A model generated the notes under the pieces. It was not told the DNA's origin, did not search any database, and was given only the letters and a program-made list of their open reading frames with translations. From an uncultured Eubacterium sp. (GTDB lineage Bacteria; Bacillota; Clostridia; Lachnospirales; Lachnospiraceae), in the NCBI GenBank assembly GCA_904502145.1, contig CAJGDH010000055.1:1-10047 (forward strand): a DNA stretch of 10,047 bases, read 5' to 3'. Within the stretch, counting starts at the first letter, position 1; the number at the start of each line of letters is the position of its first letter. This document shows, in pieces, positions 5,936 through 10,047 of this stretch. The position numbers and the translations under genes are program-made.

Positions 5936-7014
5936 AAGGATTGTGGAAATACCTCTCACCCTTCGCCCCGGACCAGTCCGGTGCCACGGCGGTATTCTGT
6001 GAGATGGGAGGCCTGATCGTCATTGTTGACGCCGGCGGCTGTGCCGGCAATATCTGCGGCTTTGACGAACCCCGCTGGTTCGGGAAAAAAAGTGCTATCT
6101 TCAGCGCCGGCCTGCGGGATATGGATGCCATTCTGGGCAGGGACGACCGTCTGGTGGAGAAGATCGGGGATGCCTGCGGCAAGGTGGGCGGAAAGTTTGT
6201 GGCCCTGATCGGCACACCGGTCCCTGCGGTGATCGGAACGGATTATAAAGCCCTCAAACGGATGATCGAAGTGAAGACAGGGATACCTGCCCTGGCCATC
6301 GACACGGACGGCGTCCACGATTATGACCTGGGCTGTGAGAAGGCCTGGATGGCTTTGTTCCGTACATTTGCGGAGAATTCCTTCGGGATGGAGCCGGGGA
6401 CCTTCGGGATCATCGGTGCAACCCCCTTTGATGTGCCCATGGAAGGCATCTGTTTTGACAATGCCGGCAGCGGTTACTGTTACGGGATGGGCGCCGGCAT
6501 CGAAGAGGTGAAAAAGGCCGGGACCGTCATGAAGAATCTGGTGGTGGCCCCCAGCGGGCTTAAGGCAGCCAGATACCTGGCGAAACGTTTCGGGACCCCT
6601 TATGAGGCGGTTTACCCGGTGGAAAAAATCGATCATTACACCTGGTTCCTTGAGCAGATCAAAGAGATGGAAAGCCGGGGTCAGGGTCTTAAGGAGATCC
6701 TGATCGTCCATCAGCAGGTCCTTGCCTGCAGTCTCAGGGAACAGCTGAGAAGATACACCCGCGCCCGGATCACCGTGGCCGGCTGGTTCGACATGGATAA
6801 GGAACTGGCGGAACCGGGGGATATTGCCCTCAGGGAAGAGGACCAGTGGATCCGGCTGACGGGAGAGAGAGACTATGATCTCATCATCGGGGACCGGCTG
6901 CTGCGGGATGCCGCCCCGGGGTACAGAGGAAAGTTTATCCCTCTGGACCATTTCCCCATCTCGGGAAAGCCCCTGGCATTTGTCAGGGAAGCGGACCGGG
7001 AAACGGAATCGTGA
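5932..7014 (+). CDS. Second, divergent component-1 family subunit (NifK-like position)
   Basis: A 360-residue protein in the NifK position, much shorter than NifK (about 520). Family features are visible by eye: VDAGGCAGNICGFDE (33-46, Cys37 and Cys42) in the first cysteine region, SAIFSAGLRDMDAILG (54-69) where the family has the D-hydrophobic-FGG segment, and VALIGTPVPAVIGTD (90-104) where NifK has TTC-x4-IGDD. In that last motif the cysteine appears replaced by Pro96 or its neighbour. Other cysteines are 23, 82, 135, 174, 183 and 266. The start overlaps the NifD-like stop (ATGA), with AGGAGGG at 5918-5924. It probably pairs with the 442-residue subunit and shares an iron-sulfur site at their interface, as BchN/BchB do; that is inference. 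No signal peptide or membrane segment. The family call is weaker than for its neighbours. Confidence 0.75.
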   Translation: MKGLWKYLSPFAPDQSGATAVFCEMGGLIVIVDAGGCAGNICGFDEPRWFGKKSAIFSAGLRDMDAILGRDDRLVEKIGDACGKVGGKFVALIGTPVPAVIGTDYKALKRMIEVKTGIPALAIDTDGVHDYDLGCEKAWMALFRTFAENSFGMEPGTFGIIGATPFDVPMEGICFDNAGSGYCYGMGAGIEEVKKAGTVMKNLVVAPSGLKAARYLAKRFGTPYEAVYPVEKIDHYTWFLEQIKEMESRGQGLKEILIVHQQVLACSLREQLRRYTRARITVAGWFDMDKELAEPGDIALREEDQWIRLTGERDYDLIIGDRLLRDAAPGYRGKFIPLDHFPISGKPLAFVREADRETES

Positions 7015-7017
7015 ATG

Positions 7018-7037
7018 GGGAACGCAGGAGCGTTCCC
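7018..7037 (+). other. Intercistronic hairpin between nitrogenase-like and hyp genes
   Basis: GGGAACGC and GCGTTCCC form a perfect 8-bp stem around an AGGA loop, four bases after the stop codon of the second component-1 subunit. No T-run follows (the next bases are GAAAGATCG), so it is not a standard terminator. It may be a processing or stability element that sets different mRNA levels for the two halves of the operon, or a weak attenuator. Confidence 0.55.
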
Positions 7038-7063
7038 GAAAGATCGTAAAAAAGGAGAAAGCT

Positions 7064-9406
7064 ATGGTGACCAGAAAGGCCAGAGTATACGGGATCGTAC
7101 AGGGTGTGGGTTTCCGGCCCACTGTGGACCGCCATGCCACCGCCTGCGGGATCGGCGGCAGTGTCTGCAATAAAGGACCCTTTGTTGAGATCATCGCTCA
7201 GGGGGCCCCTTCCGCGGTGGAGCGGTTTTTTACCGCCGTCCGGGAGGACCCTCCGGAAAGGGCCGTGATCCTCAAGATGGAGATCCACGACGCCTCCCCT
7301 GAGGAGACGGGGGAGTTCTCCGCTTTCTCCATCATCGAAAGCGAGAAGATCCGAGGAGATATCTTTGTCTCCCCGGATATCGCCATTTGTGAAAAATGTA
7401 AAAAAGAACTGTATGATCCGCAGAACAGGAGATATCTTCATCCCTTTATCAACTGTACCTGCTGCGGACCCAGGCTGACTATCCTGGATTCCATGCCCTA
7501 CGACCGGGTGAGGACCAGCATGGCGGAATTCCCCATGTGCCCTGCCTGTGAGAAGGAGTACCATGACCCCGCCACAAGACGTTATGATGCCCAGCCGGTC
7601 TGCTGCAACGACTGCGGCCCGGGGGTTTACCTGCTAGACGAGAATGAGCGGGATTCCGGGGCGATCACCAGGGTCAGGCAGGCCATCGCACAGGGACAGA
7701 TCATTGCGGTCAAAGGGATCGGAGGGTTCCATCTGTGCTGCGACGCCACCAGCAAGGAGGCAGTGGACCTTCTGCGAAGCCGGAAAAACCGTCCGGCCAA
7801 ACCATTTGCCGTGATGATGAAAGATATGGATACGGTGCTGAGGGAATGCCACGTCCTCCCTTCCCAGAGGGAGATCCTGGACGGCCATCAGAAGCCCATC
7901 CTGCTCCTCAGGAAGAAAGAAGGGGGAAAGGTGGCACAGCCGGTGGCTCCGGATAATCCCAAGCTTGGAGTCATGCTGCCATACACGCCGCTCCACCTGC
8001 TCCTTTTTTCCTATCCGGACGGTATCACCGTCCCGGACTGCCTGATCATGACCAGTGCCAATTCCTCCGGGGCCCCTATCTGCAGAGACGATGAGGATGC
8101 CCGGAAGGAGCTGTCCCACCTGTGTGACCACGTCCTGTCCCATGACAGGCTGATCCGCCTTCGTGCGGATGATACCGTCATGGATTACTATGAGGACCGC
8201 CCTTATATGATCCGTCGGTCACGGGGATATGCCCCGCTGCCTTTTTCCCTGTCCCTTCCCTGGACCGGGGAGGTGCTGGCAGTGGGAGGCGAGCTGAAAA
8301 ACACTTTCTGTCTGGCGAAAAACCAGTTATATTATCCCTCTCCCTATGTGGGGGATATGGGGGATGTGCGTACGGTGAAGGCCCTGGCTGAGTCCGTGAC
8401 CAGGATGGAGGAGCTGCTGGAAGCCAGGCCCGGGATCGTGGCCTGCGATCTGCATCCCCGCTACAATTCCTCGGTCTACGCCCGCACCCTGGGGCTTCCC
8501 GTGCTGGAGGTCCAGCACCATTACGCCCACATCCTGTCCTGCATGGTGGAAAATGATGTGGGGGAGGAGAAGGTGATCGGGGTATCCTATGACGGGACCG
8601 GCTACGGGACCGACGGAACCATCTGGGGCGGGGAGATCCTGCTGGCCGATTATCAGGGTTTCGAGAGAGCCGCATCCATCAGTCCCTTTGACCAGGTGGG
8701 AGGAGACCTTTCCTCAAGGGAAGGCTGGAGAATCGCGGTATCCCTGCTGAAGGACTGTTTCGGTGAGGAGAAGGCAGAAGAACTTGCACAGTGTTTTGAT
8801 CTGTGCAGTCCCTCCGAAGCTTCTACCCTGCTTAAGATGGCAGGGCGGAGGATCAATACCGTGACCTCCACCAGCGCAGGCCGTCTCTTCGATGCGGTGA
8901 GCGCTCTGCTGGGGATCCGCAGACGGTCCACCTTCGAGGGGGAAGCCGCCTGTGCCCTGCAGTTTGCCGCGGAAAGAGGGAAGCTGGAAGGGGAATTCTT
9001 CCATGAGGGGTATCCCACAGGTCTTTTTGCGGAAGAAGTGTGGGAGCAGACCGGGGGGAGGCTGATCCTTCCCACAAGGGTCCTTTTTTGCAGGCTGGCG
9101 GAAGCCAGACTTGCGGGGGCATCCCCGGAGAGTACTGCACTGGCCTTTCACCGGGCTCTGGCGGCTCTCACCGTGGAAGCATGCTGCAGGATCCGTGCCA
9201 AAAGCGGACTTGATCAGGCCGCGTTAAGCGGCGGGGTCTTCCAGAATACCCTGCTCCTTGAGGAGACCGTAAGAGGGCTGGAAGAAGCCGGATTCAAGGT
9301 TTACACCCACTCCATGCTGCCGCCGGGAGACGGCGGGATCTGCGTGGGGCAGGCAGCGGCAGCCATGAGTGTGCTGAATCATAAACAGAATGAATCACAA
9401 GTATAA
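7064..9406 (+). CDS. hypF: Carbamoyltransferase HypF, NiFe-hydrogenase maturation
   Basis: HypF takes carbamoyl phosphate and ATP and transfers the carbamoyl group to the C-terminal cysteine of HypE, the precursor of the two cyanide ligands of the NiFe-hydrogenase active site. At 780 residues it is full length (E. coli about 750). Domains in order: acylphosphatase-like 5-90 with VQGVGFRP at 12-19 (Arg18) and Asn36; two zinc fingers with the exact C-x2-C-x18-C-x2-C spacing (Cys109/112/131/134 and 159/162/181/184) separated by 24 residues; a YrdC-like domain about 200-390 (KGIGGFHLCCDA, KPFAVM); and a Kae1-like domain about 404-770 with VQHHYAH (483-489), YDGTGYGTDGTIWGGE (509-524) and SGGVFQN (722-728). 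The ATG at 7064 is chosen because AAAGGAG lies six bases upstream and the acylphosphatase domain begins there; the open frame extends back to 6875 only within the preceding gene. It follows the nitrogenase-like gene by 49 bp. Its last codons lie in a tandem repeat. Confidence 0.97.
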   Translation: MVTRKARVYGIVQGVGFRPTVDRHATACGIGGSVCNKGPFVEIIAQGAPSAVERFFTAVREDPPERAVILKMEIHDASPEETGEFSAFSIIESEKIRGDIFVSPDIAICEKCKKELYDPQNRRYLHPFINCTCCGPRLTILDSMPYDRVRTSMAEFPMCPACEKEYHDPATRRYDAQPVCCNDCGPGVYLLDENERDSGAITRVRQAIAQGQIIAVKGIGGFHLCCDATSKEAVDLLRSRKNRPAKPFAVMMKDMDTVLRECHVLPSQREILDGHQKPILLLRKKEGGKVAQPVAPDNPKLGVMLPYTPLHLLLFSYPDGITVPDCLIMTSANSSGAPICRDDEDARKELSHLCDHVLSHDRLIRLRADDTVMDYYEDRPYMIRRSRGYAPLPFSLSLPWTGEVLAVGGELKNTFCLAKNQLYYPSPYVGDMGDVRTVKALAESVTRMEELLEARPGIVACDLHPRYNSSVYARTLGLPVLEVQHHYAHILSCMVENDVGEEKVIGVSYDGTGYGTDGTIWGGEILLADYQGFERAASISPFDQVGGDLSSREGWRIAVSLLKDCFGEEKAEELAQCFDLCSPSEASTLLKMAGRRINTVTSTSAGRLFDAVSALLGIRRRSTFEGEAACALQFAAERGKLEGEFFHEGYPTGLFAEEVWEQTGGRLILPTRVLFCRLAEARLAGASPESTALAFHRALAALTVEACCRIRAKSGLDQAALSGGVFQNTLLLEETVRGLEEAGFKVYTHSMLPPGDGGICVGQAAAAMSVLNHKQNESQV

Positions 9407-9437
9407 TGAATCACAAACATAATGAATCATGAAATAC
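9374..9437 (+). repeat. Four tandem 16-bp repeats across the hypF stop codon
   Basis: Units begin at 9374, 9390, 9406 and 9422. Copies 2 and 3 share ATGAATCACAA and are followed by GTATA or ACATA; copy 1 (CTGAATCATAAACAGA) and copy 4 (ATGAATCATGAAATAC) are more diverged. Every unit contains TGAATCA, an odd-length near-palindrome. The array encodes the last hypF residues (LNHKQNESQV) and includes the stop codon at 9404-9406. It is AT-rich within a GC-rich operon. Confidence 0.85.
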
Positions 9438-9491
9438 ATATATTGCAACTATAGGACAATGACATAGAAAAGAATTCCGGAGGAAAGAATT

Positions 9492-9674
9492 ATGTGCGTT
9501 GGATTACCGGCAAAAATACTGACAATGAAAGATGGGATGGCCCTGGTGGATGCCCACGGGGCGAAGCGCGAGATCTCCGCGGAACTGATCGAAGATCTGG
9601 AGCCCGGGGATTATGTGATGGTCCACGCCGGCATCGCGATAGCCAAGATAACGGAGGATGATGCCGATGAGTGA
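9492..9674 (+). CDS. hypC: Hydrogenase maturation chaperone HypC/HybG family
   Basis: Small chaperone that, with HypD, carries the iron on which Fe(CN)2CO is assembled and delivers it to the hydrogenase large-subunit precursor. The N-terminus MCVGLPAKI carries the essential Cys2, and the beta-barrel signature GDYVMVHAGIAIAKI is at 39-53. At 60 residues it is shorter than most HypC proteins (about 75-90): it ends soon after the barrel and lacks the usual C-terminal helix. GGAGG at 9479-9483 precedes the ATG. The 85-bp gap from hypF holds the tandem repeat and an AT-rich stretch, in which I see no good promoter or terminator. The end overlaps the hypD start. Confidence 0.95.
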   Translation: MCVGLPAKILTMKDGMALVDAHGAKREISAELIEDLEPGDYVMVHAGIAIAKITEDDADE

Positions 9675-10047
9675 TAAAAAAGAACAAAGGCAGAAGGACC
9701 TGGATTTCATCCGGACATACCAGGGCCCGCCGGTAAGGATCATGGAGGTCTGCGGTACCCACACCCACGAGATCTTCAAGCTGGGATTAAGGCAGGTCCT
9801 GCCTGATCCTGTCACCCTGATCTCGGGACCGGGCTGCCCGGTCTGCGTGACCCCGGTGGATTATATCGATAAGGCGATCTGGCTTGCCCTGGAAGGGAAA
9901 GCCACCGTCTGTACCTTCGGGGACCTGATCCGTGTTCCGGGAACCGGGAGCAGTCTGGCAGATGCCAGAGCCAGAGGAGCCGGGATCCGGATGGTCTACT
10001 CCCCGCTGGACGCCTGCGCTTACGCGGCAGATCATCCCGACGAGGAA
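9667..10047 (+). CDS. hypD: Hydrogenase maturation iron-sulfur protein HypD, 5' part
   Basis: Scaffold protein that, with HypC, assembles Fe(CN)2CO; HypE donates cyanide to the HypCD complex. The window holds the first 127 of about 350-370 residues. Hallmark motifs are MEVCGTHTH (Cys29), GPGCPVC (Cys57 and Cys60) and CTFGD (82-86), matching E. coli HypD Cys41, Cys69 and Cys72. In-frame ATGs occur at 9658, 9661 and 9667. The last is chosen because GGAGG at 9653-9657 gives a nine-base spacing; it overlaps hypC by eight bases, implying translational coupling. The gene continues past the right edge. Confidence 0.96.
   Translation, partial: MSDKKEQRQKDLDFIRTYQGPPVRIMEVCGTHTHEIFKLGLRQVLPDPVTLISGPGCPVCVTPVDYIDKAIWLALEGKATVCTFGDLIRVPGTGSSLADARARGAGIRMVYSPLDACAYAADHPDEE

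Noticed and set aside
3846..7014. A functional molybdenum nitrogenase (nifHDK).
   Set aside because: The subunits are too short, the P-cluster cysteine pattern is incomplete, no FeMo-co ligand region was identified by eye, and no nif cofactor-assembly genes are present.
6875..7063. An N-terminal extension of HypF by 63 residues.
   Set aside because: It overlaps the preceding gene in another frame, shows no domain, and a good ribosome site with ATG occurs at 7064 where the acylphosphatase domain begins.
5956..7194. A 412-codon open frame on the minus strand.
   Set aside because: It lies opposite the second component-1 subunit and the start of hypF, has low-complexity His/Pro/Gly-rich content and no ribosome site. 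It is a shadow of GC-rich coding DNA.
9438..9475. A separate promoter for hypC.
   Set aside because: A TTGCAA at 9443-9448 has no acceptable -10 at 16-18 bp spacing, and other AT-rich stretches lack a matching -35.

Overview
The window looks like chromosome of an anaerobic Firmicute, probably class Clostridia (Lachnospiraceae-like). The signs are strong AGGAGG-type ribosome binding sites, compact gene packing, GC-rich coding sequence with AT-rich promoters, and a clostridial gene repertoire (glycerol dehydrogenase, oxygen-sensitive iron-sulfur proteins, NiFe-hydrogenase maturation). This placement is inference from gene content; there is no rRNA or other marker here.

Layout. Positions 1-839 (minus) hold most of a zinc-dependent glycerol dehydrogenase (gldA), cut by the window edge, with its promoter at about 892-921. 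Positions 1024-1734 (minus) encode a small protein with an N-terminal helical region carrying a HEPN-like RNLLTH motif and two C-terminal CBS domains. A divergent promoter region (1735-1929) separates it from a plus-strand pair: a D-2-hydroxyacid (glycerate/hydroxypyruvate type) dehydrogenase at 1930-2874 and a P-loop ATPase/kinase-like protein at 2897-3535.

The main interest starts at 3538. A good sigma-A promoter overlaps the end of the ATPase gene and would make a structured leader of about 270 nt. The leader ends in an intrinsic terminator whose U-tract runs directly into the ATG of a NifH-like gene, and whose 3' arm carries that gene's Shine-Dalgarno sequence. Three translationally coupled genes follow: a NifH-like Fe protein (3846-4610), a NifD-like component-1 subunit (4607-5935) and a short, divergent second component-1 subunit (5932-7014). 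They keep the Fe-protein cysteines and part of the component-1 cysteine pattern but are too diverged to be a true nitrogenase. They look like an uncharacterised nitrogenase-like two-component reductase.

The same strand continues into hypF (7064-9406), hypC (9492-9674) and the start of hypD (9667 to window end), which build the Fe(CN)2CO group of NiFe hydrogenases. No hydrogenase structural gene and no nif cofactor-assembly gene (nifB, nifE, nifN) is seen. The unusual feature is therefore a nitrogenase-like reductase behind a termination-controlled leader, apparently co-transcribed with NiFe-hydrogenase maturation genes. A four-copy 16-bp tandem repeat spans the hypF stop codon.
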